NCBI RefSeq assembly: GCF_013374095.1
Contig: NZ_AP022672.1
Span: 1,859,501-1,923,500 of the forward strand
Direction: 5' to 3'
Source of the DNA: Sphingomonas sp. HMP6
GTDB taxonomy: Bacteria; Pseudomonadota; Alphaproteobacteria; Sphingomonadales; Sphingomonadaceae
Length of the DNA stretch: 64,000 nucleotides
Positions 19,622 through 27,687 of the stretch are shown one piece after another. Within the stretch, counting starts at the first letter, position 1; every line of letters begins with the position of its first letter. The notes beneath the pieces were generated by a model. That model had not been told where the DNA came from and searched no databases. It saw only the letters and a list, made by a program, of their open reading frames with translations. A program made the translations under genes and the position numbers.

Positions 19622-20635
19622 ATGTCGGAAACAAGCACCCCTGCCCCGCCGCGCCGCGTGTTCATGCTTGGGGCGACCGGCACGATCGGTCAGGCGACGG
19701 TGCGGGCGCTGGTGCAACGCGGGCATCACGTCGTGTGCCTGGTGCGCCCGAGGGCCGAGGCGGGCGGCAAGATGTCGAGCGCCGATATTGCAGCGACTTT
19801 GCCCGGCGCGGAATTGCGTTTCGGCGACGTGACCGATCCGGCATCGCTGGCGGGCGACGGATTTCGCGGGGAACGGTTCGATGTGCTGGTCTCCTGCCTC
19901 GCCTCGCGCACCGGCGCGCCTAAGGACGCCTGGGCGATCGACCACCGCGCGCATGTCGACGCGCTGGCCGCGGCGCAGGCGGCGGGCGTGACACAGATGG
20001 TGCTGCTCTCGGCGATCTGCGTACAGAAGCCGCTGCTGGAGTTTCAGCGCGCGAAGCTGGCATTCGAAGCAGCGTTGATCGCCTCGGGCATGACCTATTC
20101 GATCGTCCGCGCGACCGCCTTCTTCAAATCGCTTTCGGGCCAGATCGAGCGCGTTCGGCGCGGCAAGCCGTTCCTTTTGTTCGGTGACGGCACGCTGACC
20201 GCGTGCAAGCCGATCAGCGACGACGATCTCGGGCGGTATCTGGCGCAGTGTATCGATCTGCACGAGCGGTATAATCGCGTTCTGCCGATCGGCGGGCCCG
20301 GCGACGCGATCACGCCACGCGAGCAAGGCCAGCGCTTGTTCGCGTTGCTGGGGCGCGAGCCGCGCTTCAAAGCGGTGCCGGTGAAGCTGCTCGATACGAT
20401 CATCGCGGTGCTCGGCACGCTGGGCCACGTCGTACCGAAACTGGCCGACAAAGCCGAGCTTGCGCGGATCGGACGCTATTATGCGACCGAATCGATGCTT
20501 GTGCTCGATCCCGCAACGGGGCGCTACGATGCGGCGGCGACGCCCTCTACGGGCACGGAGACGCTGTTCGATTTCTATGCCAAGGCCGTCAAGGGCGAGG
20601 CGTCGGTCGATCGCGGCGACCATGCGGTTTTCTGA
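19622..20635 (+). CDS. bciA: BciA-like divinyl chlorophyllide 8-vinyl reductase family protein
   Basis: A 337-residue atypical short-chain dehydrogenase with the NAD(P) motif MLGATGTIGQATVRAL near residues 15-30. The stretch LEFQRAKLAFEAALIASGM, then SIVRATAFFKSLSGQIERV and CKPISDDDLGRYLAQC, matches BciA/DVR, which reduces the 8-vinyl group of divinyl (proto)chlorophyllide in bacteriochlorophyll synthesis. No other photosynthesis gene is in the window, so either the pathway is encoded elsewhere or this is a homologue with another role. The start at 19622 has no strong ribosome binding site; an in-frame ATG at 19520 is possible but overlaps the divergent gene's start. Confidence 0.75.
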   Translation: MSETSTPAPPRRVFMLGATGTIGQATVRALVQRGHHVVCLVRPRAEAGGKMSSADIAATLPGAELRFGDVTDPASLAGDGFRGERFDVLVSCLASRTGAPKDAWAIDHRAHVDALAAAQAAGVTQMVLLSAICVQKPLLEFQRAKLAFEAALIASGMTYSIVRATAFFKSLSGQIERVRRGKPFLLFGDGTLTACKPISDDDLGRYLAQCIDLHERYNRVLPIGGPGDAITPREQGQRLFALLGREPRFKAVPVKLLDTIIAVLGTLGHVVPKLADKAELARIGRYYATESMLVLDPATGRYDAAATPSTGTETLFDFYAKAVKGEASVDRGDHAVF

Positions 20636-20665
20636 ACCGGTAACCGTGCAGCGGGCAAGGGGCAA

Positions 20666-21910
20666 ATGACTGAAATTTCCACACCATACGATGTCCTGAT
20701 CGTCGGTGCCGGCCACGGCGGCGCGCAAGCCGCGATCGGCTTACGCCAGCGTAAATTTTCCGGGAGCATCGCGCTGCTCGGCGACGAACCCGAACTGCCG
20801 TACGAACGCCCGCCTTTGTCGAAGGAGTATTTGGCCGGGGACAAGCCGTTCGAACGGATTCTGATCCGACCTGCGGCCTTCTGGACAGAGCGCGACGTGA
20901 CGCTGCTACCCGGGCGCACCGTAGTGTCGGTCGATGCCGCCGCCCATAGCGTGACGACGGCGGACGGCGCGATGATCGGCTATAACACGCTGATCTGGGC
21001 GACCGGGGGGAGTCCCAGACGGCTGACCTGTGCGGGGCACGATCTGCGCCGCGTCCACGGGGTCCGCACCCGCGCCGATGTCGACCGGATAATCGCCGAG
21101 CTGCCGCATGTGACGCGGGCGATCGTCGTCGGCGGCGGGTATATCGGGCTGGAGGCGGCCGCCGTGCTGACCAAGCTCGGCAAGCATGTCACCGTGCTGG
21201 AGGCGGCCCCGCGCGTGCTGGCGCGCGTGGCGGGCGAACCGCTCTCGCATTTCTACGAGGCCGAACACCGCGCGCATGGCGTCGACCTACGCACCAATGT
21301 GGCGGTCGATTCGATCATGGGCCAGGACGGCGCGGCGTGCGGCGTGCGACTGGCGGACGGCACCGTGCTGCGCGGCGAGTTGGTGATCGTCGGGATCGGG
21401 ATCATCCCGGCGGTCGCCCCGCTGCTGGCGGCGGGTGCGGCCGGCGGCAATGGCGTGGAGGTTGATGCGCTGTGCCGCACCAGCCTGCCCGATATCTTCG
21501 CAATCGGCGATTGCGCCGCGCATGCCAACGGCTTTGCCGATGGCGCAACGATCCGGCTAGAATCGGTGCAGAATGCCAACGATCAGGCGACTACCGTGGC
21601 GAAGCTGCTGACCGGCGAGGAAGTGCCCTACGACGCGGTGCCGTGGTTCTGGTCGAACCAATATGATCTGAAGCTGCAGACCGTCGGCCTTTCGACTGGA
21701 TACGATGCGCTGGTCGTGCGGGGGGATATGACCGCGCGGAGCTTCTCGGTGATCTATCTGAAACACGGCCACGTGATCGCGCTGGATTGCGTGAATGCCA
21801 CGCGCGATTACGTGCAGGGGCGTGCGTTGGTGCTGGCGCGCGCGGTGGTCGATCCGGCGTTGCTGAGCGATGCGGGTGTGCCGCTGAAGGAGATGGTGGG
21901 GGCGAGCTGA
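20666..21910 (+). CDS. FAD-dependent ferredoxin/rubredoxin reductase-type oxidoreductase
   Basis: A 414-residue two-dinucleotide-domain flavoprotein. FAD site: [18 protein letters not shown] near 9-26, with [17 protein letters not shown] site: [20 protein letters not shown]; second FAD block: [15 protein letters not shown]. It resembles putidaredoxin, rhodocoxin and BphA4-type reductases, which pass electrons from NAD(P)H to a small ferredoxin serving a P450 or dioxygenase. No such partner is adjacent. It starts 30 nt after bciA on the same strand, so co-transcription is likely. Confidence 0.9.
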   Translation: MTEISTPYDVLIVGAGHGGAQAAIGLRQRKFSGSIALLGDEPELPYERPPLSKEYLAGDKPFERILIRPAAFWTERDVTLLPGRTVVSVDAAAHSVTTADGAMIGYNTLIWATGGSPRRLTCAGHDLRRVHGVRTRADVDRIIAELPHVTRAIVVGGGYIGLEAAAVLTKLGKHVTVLEAAPRVLARVAGEPLSHFYEAEHRAHGVDLRTNVAVDSIMGQDGAACGVRLADGTVLRGELVIVGIGIIPAVAPLLAAGAAGGNGVEVDALCRTSLPDIFAIGDCAAHANGFADGATIRLESVQNANDQATTVAKLLTGEEVPYDAVPWFWSNQYDLKLQTVGLSTGYDALVVRGDMTARSFSVIYLKHGHVIALDCVNATRDYVQGRALVLARAVVDPALLSDAGVPLKEMVGAS

Positions 21911-21930
21911 GTCTTATCTCCCCCGCTGGC

Positions 21931-22034
21931 GTTCCCCGGCGAAGGCCGGGGCCCAGTCGCGGGCGTTCGATTATTGAGCGGTTCGCGCACCTGCCACCAC
22001 CAATGCTGCTGGGCCCCGGCCTTCGCCGGGGAAC
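21931..22034. repeat. Palindromic repeat, type B
   Basis: Left arm GTTCCCCGGCGAAGGCCGG and its inverted copy at the right end (ending GAAC at 22034) flank a spacer of about 50 nt. It lies between two convergent genes and could also serve as a bidirectional terminator. Confidence 0.92.
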
Positions 22035-22045
22035 GGCAGCACAAG

Positions 22046-22762
22046 TCAGTAGCCCATCTGCGCCGCCAGTTCGACAAGCGAGCCCGCGCTATACTCCCAA
22101 TCCTGCGCCATCGCCCGGTCCGGCGCCGGGCGGCCACCATATTCCATCGGGCGATCGACATAGGCGGTGCGCAACCCGCACGCGCGTGCCGCCGCAAGGT
22201 CGCTGTGGTGCGCAGCGACAAGGCAAAGCTCACCCGGCGCGAGCCCCAGAATATCCGCCGTGCTAAGATAGGCTTGCGGCAGCGGCTTATAGACTCCGGT
22301 CGCCTCGGCCCCGAGGATGGCATCCCACGGCAGACCGCCGCGCCGCGCCATCTCCAGGATCAACGCGACATTGCCGTTGGACAAAGTGACGATCGGAAAG
22401 CGCGTCTTCAGCCGCGTCAGCCCCGCAACCGCATCGGGCCAGGGATCGAGCCTGCGCCATGCCATCGCCAGATCGGCGACCGCCGCGTCTTCCGCGTGGA
22501 CGCCATGCTGCCCCAACAAAGTATCGAGCGTCTCACGATTGAGCACATCCAGCCGCGTATAGGAGCGGCGGCCCGAGCGGCACTCCTCCATCGCGGGCTG
22601 ATACAAACCACGCCACGCATCGGCGAAGGCGGCGGGGTCGATATCGCTCCGTCCGATCACGCCAAAGAACGCCGCCGCTTCGCGGGCGATGCTGCTGCGC
22701 CAATCGACGACCGTGCCGAACACGTCGAAGGCGAGCGCCTTGATGTCGGGCGTGGGGATCAG
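22046..22762 (-). CDS. Haloacid dehalogenase type II-like hydrolase, CTG start
   Basis: A 238-residue HAD-superfamily protein. The nucleophile D13 lies in ALAFDVFGTVVDW; motif II is VTLSNGN and motif III includes the lysine of GVYKPLP; a late VAAHHSDLAAARACGLRTAYV block is typical of (S)-2-haloacid dehalogenases. The first GTG in frame (22723) falls after the nucleophile, and no ATG, GTG or TTG exists upstream for at least 30 codons, so the only sensible start is CTG at 22762, which overlaps the hisC stop as CTGA. Physiological substrate unknown; many such proteins are general phosphatases or glycolate-forming dehalogenases. Confidence 0.82.
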   Translation of the reverse strand: MIPTPDIKALAFDVFGTVVDWRSSIAREAAAFFGVIGRSDIDPAAFADAWRGLYQPAMEECRSGRRSYTRLDVLNRETLDTLLGQHGVHAEDAAVADLAMAWRRLDPWPDAVAGLTRLKTRFPIVTLSNGNVALILEMARRGGLPWDAILGAEATGVYKPLPQAYLSTADILGLAPGELCLVAAHHSDLAAARACGLRTAYVDRPMEYGGRPAPDRAMAQDWEYSAGSLVELAAQMGY

Positions 22763-23850
22763 CCGACGATCTCGCGCAGCGCAGCCATCACGCCGCGCGT
22801 CTCTTCCTCGGTGCCGATCGTGATGCGCAAGCCATTGCCAAGCCCCTGTCCCGGCAACCAGCGCACGATATAGCCGCGCTCCATCAGCGCCTTATACGCC
22901 GTCTCGGCGGTCACCGCGCCTTCGAACAGAACCAGCACGAAGTTCGCCGCACTCGGCACGGCGCGCAGGCCCGCATTGCCAAGCTTGGCGATTTCGTCGT
23001 TGAACCACGCCCGCCACACGCGGTTATGCTCACGCGAGGCGGCGATGAAGGCCGCGTCGCCCAGCGCCGCGACCGCCGCTTCCTGCCCCGCCGTCGTGCA
23101 GCAGAAGGGCGCGCGGATGCGATGCATCGCGCCAATCGCCTCGGCCGAGCCATAGCCCCAGCCGACCCGTTCGGCGGCAAGACCGTGGATCTTGGAGAAG
23201 GTGCGCGTGACGATCACGTTCGGCTGGGTGCGTGCGAGGTCTAGACCGCCGTCATCCTCCTCGGGCGACAGATATTCGGCATAAGCCTGATCGAGCACCA
23301 GCATCACGTGCGACGGCAAACCGGCGTGGAGCCGCGCGATCTGCCTGGCCGGGGCATAGGTTCCGGTCGGGTTGTTGGGGTTGGCGACGAACACGATGCG
23401 GGTGCGGTCGGTCACCGCGGCAAGGATCGCATCAACATCCGTCGCATGATCGCGGTCGTCCGCAATCACCAGCGTCGCGCCGACGCGGCGAGTCGCGATT
23501 TCATAGACCGCGAAGCCATAACGGACCTGAATCACTTCATCGCCCGGCCCGGCATAAGCCCCGGCGATGAGGTGCAGAATCTCGTCCGACCCGGTGCCGT
23601 AGATCACGCGGGCGGGATCTAGATCGTGATGCGCCGCAATCGCCTCGCGCAGCAGCGCCGCGCCCGCATCGGGATAGCGCGCGAGGTCGGTCGAATGCGC
23701 CGCGAACGCGCTCTGCGCCTGCGGGCTGGTGCCGAGCGGATTTTCGTTGGACGAGAGTTTGACCACGGGCGCGCCGCTGTCGCTGCTCGACCGCCCCGGT
23801 ACGTACGGGGCGATGTCCATGATCCACGATTTGGGTTGGGGTGCGTTCAT
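22759..23850 (-). CDS. hisC: Histidinol-phosphate aminotransferase
   Basis: A 363-residue fold-type I PLP aminotransferase. VVKLSSNENPLGTSP near 29-43 is the HisC N-terminal signature; VFVANPNNPTGTY, LVLDQAYAEYL and the PLP lysine in TRTFSKIHGLAAERVGWGYG follow. HisC converts imidazole-acetol phosphate to histidinol phosphate; in this clade the same subfamily often also handles aromatic amino acids. The frame continues far upstream, but that part reads through a palindromic repeat, so the start at 23850 (MNAPQPKSWI) is used. The stop overlaps the putative CTG start of the dehalogenase-like gene. Confidence 0.9.
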   Translation of the reverse strand: MNAPQPKSWIMDIAPYVPGRSSSDSGAPVVKLSSNENPLGTSPQAQSAFAAHSTDLARYPDAGAALLREAIAAHHDLDPARVIYGTGSDEILHLIAGAYAGPGDEVIQVRYGFAVYEIATRRVGATLVIADDRDHATDVDAILAAVTDRTRIVFVANPNNPTGTYAPARQIARLHAGLPSHVMLVLDQAYAEYLSPEEDDGGLDLARTQPNVIVTRTFSKIHGLAAERVGWGYGSAEAIGAMHRIRAPFCCTTAGQEAAVAALGDAAFIAASREHNRVWRAWFNDEIAKLGNAGLRAVPSAANFVLVLFEGAVTAETAYKALMERGYIVRWLPGQGLGNGLRITIGTEEETRGVMAALREIVG

Positions 23851-23896
23851 GGCAGAGCGCTTAGCGGGGAAAGCCGTCGCCTTCAATTCCTGCAAA

Positions 23897-24041
23897 TCCT
23901 CCCCCAACGGGGGAGGGGGACCGCCAGCCTTCTTCAGGCTGGTGGTGGAGGGGTAGTTACGGAGCGCAACGCTTGCGGCTACCCCTCCACCACTTGCTGA
24001 AGAAGCAAATGGTCCCCCTCCCCCGCTTCGCGAGGGAGGAG
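23897..24041. repeat. Large palindromic repeat, type E (CCTCCCCCAACGGGGGAGG class)
   Basis: A 145-nt element: outer arms TCCTCCCCCAACGGGGGAGG and the complementary right end, then inner arms around CCAGCCTTCTTCAGGCTGG and TGGTGGAGGGGTAG / CTACCCCTCCACCA. A second copy lies at 57380-57517. It sits in the gap between hisC and the upstream helicase gene. Confidence 0.92.
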
Positions 24042-24049
24042 TAAGAAGA

Positions 24050-25792
24050 TTACCCCCGCGGCCGCTTGTGCCCGCCAGCGCCAGCGCCAGCCCCCGATGG
24101 GCGCAGCGTCGGACGCTGATGCCGCACCGGCGCAGGCCCGTTGGGGCGACGTCCGGCGCTGGGCCGCTCGGCATCTGCCGGGCCGCCCTGGACTTGCTCG
24201 AACTGTACGGCACCTTCGGCTTCCTCGCCCACGGTGCGCTTGATCGCCGCCATGAACTTCGCCGCGATGCCGCGTGGCACCTGGAACATGGTCTCGTTCG
24301 CGGCGATGCGGATCGCGCCGACTTCATTCTTGGTGATGTGACCGCGACGGCAGATCAGCGGCAGGATCCAGCGCGGATCGGCATTCTGGCGACGGCCGAT
24401 GTCCATGCGGAACCACACCGTATCGTCAAAGCCCTCGCGGTGATGCTCCTTGCCCGCCTCGCGCTGCGATCCGCCCGCGCTGCTCTGCTCGATCATTTCC
24501 TCAGGCGCGGGCATCCGCGCGCGATAGCTGCGCACCAATGCTGCCGCGATATCCTCGGGGGTCTTCTTCTCGAGCAATTGCTGCGCCAGCGCGCGATCGT
24601 CCTCGTCAACTTCGACGTCTTCCATCAACATCGTCATCAGCCGCGATTTGTCGGCATGGCGGATGTCGTCGACGGTCGGCGCGTTCATCCATTCGACCGC
24701 GATGCGTGCGCCGCGCAGCATCATTTCGACGCGACGCTTGCGCTGATACGGCACGATCAGGATCGCCGTACCCTTCTTGCCCGCACGACCGGTGCGGCCC
24801 GAGCGATGCTGCAGTGTCTCGGCATCGCGCGGCAATTCGACGTGAACAACCAGCGAAAGCGAGGGCAAATCGATCCCGCGCGCGGCAACGTCGGTCGCGA
24901 CACAAACGCGGGCGCGCTTGTCGCGCAGCGCCTGCATCGCGGCGTTGCGCTCATTCTGACTATGCTCGCCCGACAGCGCGACCGCCGCGAAACCGCGTTC
25001 GATCAGCCCGGCATGCAAATGCCGCACATTGTCGCGCGTCGCGCAGAACAGCATCGCGGTCTCCGCCTCGTGCAAACGCAGCAGGTTGACCACGGCATTC
25101 TCGATATCGGCGGGCGCGACGGTGACAGCCTGATAGCTGATGTCGCCATGCCCGCGATCCTCGCCCACCGTCGAGATGCGCAACGCATCCTTCTGATAGC
25201 GCTTGGCGAGCGCGACGATCGACTTTGGCATCGTTGCCGAGAACATCAGCGTGCGGCGCTGGTCCGGCGAGGCGTCGAGGATCAGTTCGAGATCCTCGCG
25301 GAAGCCCATGTCGAGCATCTCATCGGCTTCGTCGAGAATGACCGCCTTGAGGTTCGACAGATCGAGCGCGCCGCGTTCGATATGGTCGCGCAAGCGGCCC
25401 GGCGTACCGACCACGATATGCGTGCCGTGCGCCAGACTGCGGCGCTCGCGGCTGGCGTCCATGCCGCCGACGCACGTCGAAATGCGCGCGCCGACCTTTC
25501 CGTACAGCCATTCGAGTTCGCGGCTGACCTGCAGCGCGAGCTCGCGCGTCGGCGCAATGACGAGTGCCAGCGGCGCGCGCGGCGGGGGCAAGAGACCGTC
25601 TTCGCCAAGCAATTGCGGCGCGATGGCGAGACCGAAGGCGACGGTCTTGCCGGAGCCGGTCTGCGCCGAAACGATCAGATCGCGGCCTTCCGCCTCGGGC
25701 TGGATAACGGCCGCCTGGACCGGGGTGGGCGCGGCATAGCCACGGGCAGAGAGCGCTTCACCGAGAAGCGTTGGGAGATTTGAAAAGGGCAT
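24050..25792 (-). CDS. DEAD-box RNA helicase with DbpA-type RNA-binding domain
   Basis: A 580-residue ATP-dependent RNA helicase. Motifs in order: AQTGSGKT (I), PTRELA (Ia), TPGR (Ib), LDEADEML (II), SATMP (III), ATDVAARGID (V) and HRSGRTGRAG (VI). The C-terminal half carries a DbpA RNA-binding domain (FRMDIGRRQNADPRWILPLI, then GAIRIAANETMFQV) and a basic glycine-rich tail. DbpA acts in 50S ribosome assembly through 23S rRNA hairpin 92; the broader DeaD class is also possible. The start at 25792 gives MPFSNLPTLLGEAL and has GGAA upstream. Confidence 0.93.
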   Translation of the reverse strand: MPFSNLPTLLGEALSARGYAAPTPVQAAVIQPEAEGRDLIVSAQTGSGKTVAFGLAIAPQLLGEDGLLPPPRAPLALVIAPTRELALQVSRELEWLYGKVGARISTCVGGMDASRERRSLAHGTHIVVGTPGRLRDHIERGALDLSNLKAVILDEADEMLDMGFREDLELILDASPDQRRTLMFSATMPKSIVALAKRYQKDALRISTVGEDRGHGDISYQAVTVAPADIENAVVNLLRLHEAETAMLFCATRDNVRHLHAGLIERGFAAVALSGEHSQNERNAAMQALRDKRARVCVATDVAARGIDLPSLSLVVHVELPRDAETLQHRSGRTGRAGKKGTAILIVPYQRKRRVEMMLRGARIAVEWMNAPTVDDIRHADKSRLMTMLMEDVEVDEDDRALAQQLLEKKTPEDIAAALVRSYRARMPAPEEMIEQSSAGGSQREAGKEHHREGFDDTVWFRMDIGRRQNADPRWILPLICRRGHITKNEVGAIRIAANETMFQVPRGIAAKFMAAIKRTVGEEAEGAVQFEQVQGGPADAERPSAGRRPNGPAPVRHQRPTLRPSGAGAGAGGHKRPRG

Positions 25793-25928
25793 GATATTCC
25801 GGATCTGGGGGCGGCGGGGGCGCGCGCCAAAGCGAGCCTTTAGCACGGGTGTGCGGGAAATGCACGGGGGAGGTTTGCGCTACAGCCCAGCATTGAAAAT
25901 TGGGGTTGTCGGAAGCTATGGCTAGCGA

Positions 25929-26512
25929 GTGGACCGCCAGAAAAAGCCATACGATAGAATCTTACTCATCCTCGATCTCGATGAGACCCTGATCTATGCC
26001 TCGGAGACCGAGCAGCCGATTTTACGACGTATGGCTATCACGTATATCGGCGCCCCTTCCTCCACGAATTCCTGGAGGAGTGCGCACGCAATTTTGAGAT
26101 CGCTGTCTGGTCGTCTGCGTCGGATGAATATGTCAGGTCTGTCGTTGAGAGCATTTTCCCTGATCCTTCTTTACTCCATTTCGTTTGGGGAAGAAGCCGC
26201 GCCTCGTTGCGACGAACCTCTCCTTACGACGATGGGAATTTCTTCGATCCATGGGACCACCTTCACTATCGGAAGCCACTGTCAAAGGTTCGACGAGGGG
26301 GGTGGAATTTGGAGCGGGTGTTGATCGTCGACGATACGCCGGAAAAGTGCGTCCAAAACTTCGGAAACGCCATCTATCCTAAACCCTTCGAAGGGTCTCT
26401 CGAGGACAACGAGCTAAGATTACTAACTGCCTATCTCAAAACCCTGAAGGACGAAGCAAACGTGCGGCGACTGGAGAAGCGCCGCTGGCGTGACTTCGTC
26501 TTACCGACCTAA
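25929..26512 (+). pseudogene. Frameshifted FCP1/NIF-type HAD phosphatase
   Basis: From GTG at 25929 the frame encodes KKPYDRILLILDLDETLIYAS, the DxDxT motif of FCP1/NLI-interacting-factor phosphatases. Near 26016-26019 the coding signal moves to another frame, consistent with loss of one base: DFTTYGYHVYRRPFLHEFL, then FEIAVWSSASDEYV, FDPWDHLHYRKPL and VLIVDDTPEKC, continuing to the stop at 26512. Neither frame alone spans the domain. Joined, the protein would be about 194 residues with the whole catalytic core. The gene is visibly poorer in GC than its neighbours and uses codons such as AGA, TTA and ATA, so it looks acquired. A sequencing error is the alternative to true decay. Confidence 0.85.
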
Positions 26513-27687
26513 ACCACCATTCCCGCCGCCCAGCCGCTCGCCCAGGCCCATTGGAAATTGTAGCCCCCTAACCAGCCCGTAACATCGACCGCCTCGCCGA
26601 TCGCGTACAAGCCCGGCACCTTACGAGCCTCCATCGTCTGCGACGATAGCTCGGCGGTCGAGATGCCGCCCGCCGTCACCTCGGCCTTGGCGAAGCCTTC
26701 GGTGCCGTTGGGGGTGAAGCGCCAATCGGCGAGTTGCGCCGCCGCCGCCGCGACCGCCTTGTCGGTGTGGGTGCCGAGTTCGCCGTCAATGCCGATCCGG
26801 TCGGCCAACGTATCGGCAAGCCGCGCGGGCAGATGATTGCCGAGCGTATTGTCGAGTCGCGCCCGCGGACGGGCGTGCTTGACCGCGACGAGCCAGCCGG
26901 GGGCGAGATCCGGCAGAAAATCGATCCCGACCGGCTCGCCGTGCCGCCAGTAAGACGACACTTGCAGGATCGCCGGGCCGCTCAGCCCTTTGTGCGTGAA
27001 CAGCGCGGCCTCGCGGAACTTGGCCTTGCCCGCCTTAGCGACGACCTCCGCCGCGACGCCCGAGAGCGAGCGGAACAGCGTTTCGTCGCCGCCCAGCGTC
27101 AGCGGCACCAAAGCGGGGCGCGGCTCGACCACTTTCAGGCCGAATTTCCGCGCCAGATCATAGGCAAAACCGGTCGCGCCCATTTGCGGGATCGATGGAC
27201 CGCCGGTCGCGATGACGAGTTTCGGCGCAGTGGCGGTGCGGTCCCCCGCGGTGACGCGATACTGGCCGTCGGCGTGCGCCACATCGCGGATCGGGTGGCC
27301 GAGCGCGATCTCGACCGCTCCCCGGTCACATTCGTCCTGCAACATCGCGACGATCTGCTTGGCCGAGCCGTCGCAGAAGAGTTGCCCGAGCGTCTTTTCG
27401 TGCCAGGCGATGCCGTGGCGTTCGACCAGAGCGAGAAAATCCTGCGCGCTATAGCGGCCTAGCGCCGACTTGGCATAATGCGGATTGGCCGACAGGAAGC
27501 GATCCGCTGCCGTGTGGAGGTTGGTGAAATTGCACCGCCCGCCGCCCGAAATCAGGATCTTCTTGCCGATCGCATCGGCATGATCGACCAGCAAAACGCG
27601 CCGCCCGCGCTGGCCGGCGGTGAAGGCGCACATCAGCCCGGCCGCGCCCGCGCCGAGGATGATGGTGTCGTAGGTCATTTCGTTCAT
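26509..27687 (-). CDS. BaiN/HI0933-type FAD-dependent oxidoreductase
   Basis: A 392-residue flavoprotein with N-terminal FAD motif IILGAGAAGLMCAFTAGQRG, the family signature KKILISGGGRCNFTN (about 42-56), and the C-terminal VTAGGIS and YAIGEAVDVTGWLGGYNFQWAWASG. Substrate is unknown for most members; some reduce conjugated double bonds. The ATGA start overlaps the sensor kinase stop, so it is probably expressed with the two-component system. Its 3' end overlaps the convergent phosphatase pseudogene by 4 nt. Confidence 0.93.
   Translation of the reverse strand: MNEMTYDTIILGAGAAGLMCAFTAGQRGRRVLLVDHADAIGKKILISGGGRCNFTNLHTAADRFLSANPHYAKSALGRYSAQDFLALVERHGIAWHEKTLGQLFCDGSAKQIVAMLQDECDRGAVEIALGHPIRDVAHADGQYRVTAGDRTATAPKLVIATGGPSIPQMGATGFAYDLARKFGLKVVEPRPALVPLTLGGDETLFRSLSGVAAEVVAKAGKAKFREAALFTHKGLSGPAILQVSSYWRHGEPVGIDFLPDLAPGWLVAVKHARPRARLDNTLGNHLPARLADTLADRIGIDGELGTHTDKAVAAAAAQLADWRFTPNGTEGFAKAEVTAGGISTAELSSQTMEARKVPGLYAIGEAVDVTGWLGGYNFQWAWASGWAAGMVV

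Noticed and set aside
22759..24327. A 522-codon reading of hisC with a long N-terminal extension
   Set aside because: The extra 159 codons read through the palindrome at 23897-24041 and into the end of the helicase gene; HisC similarity starts at 23850.
26509..26512. Overlap of the phosphatase remnant and the flavoprotein gene as a functional coupling
   Set aside because: The genes are convergent, so the 4-nt overlap has no coupling role.
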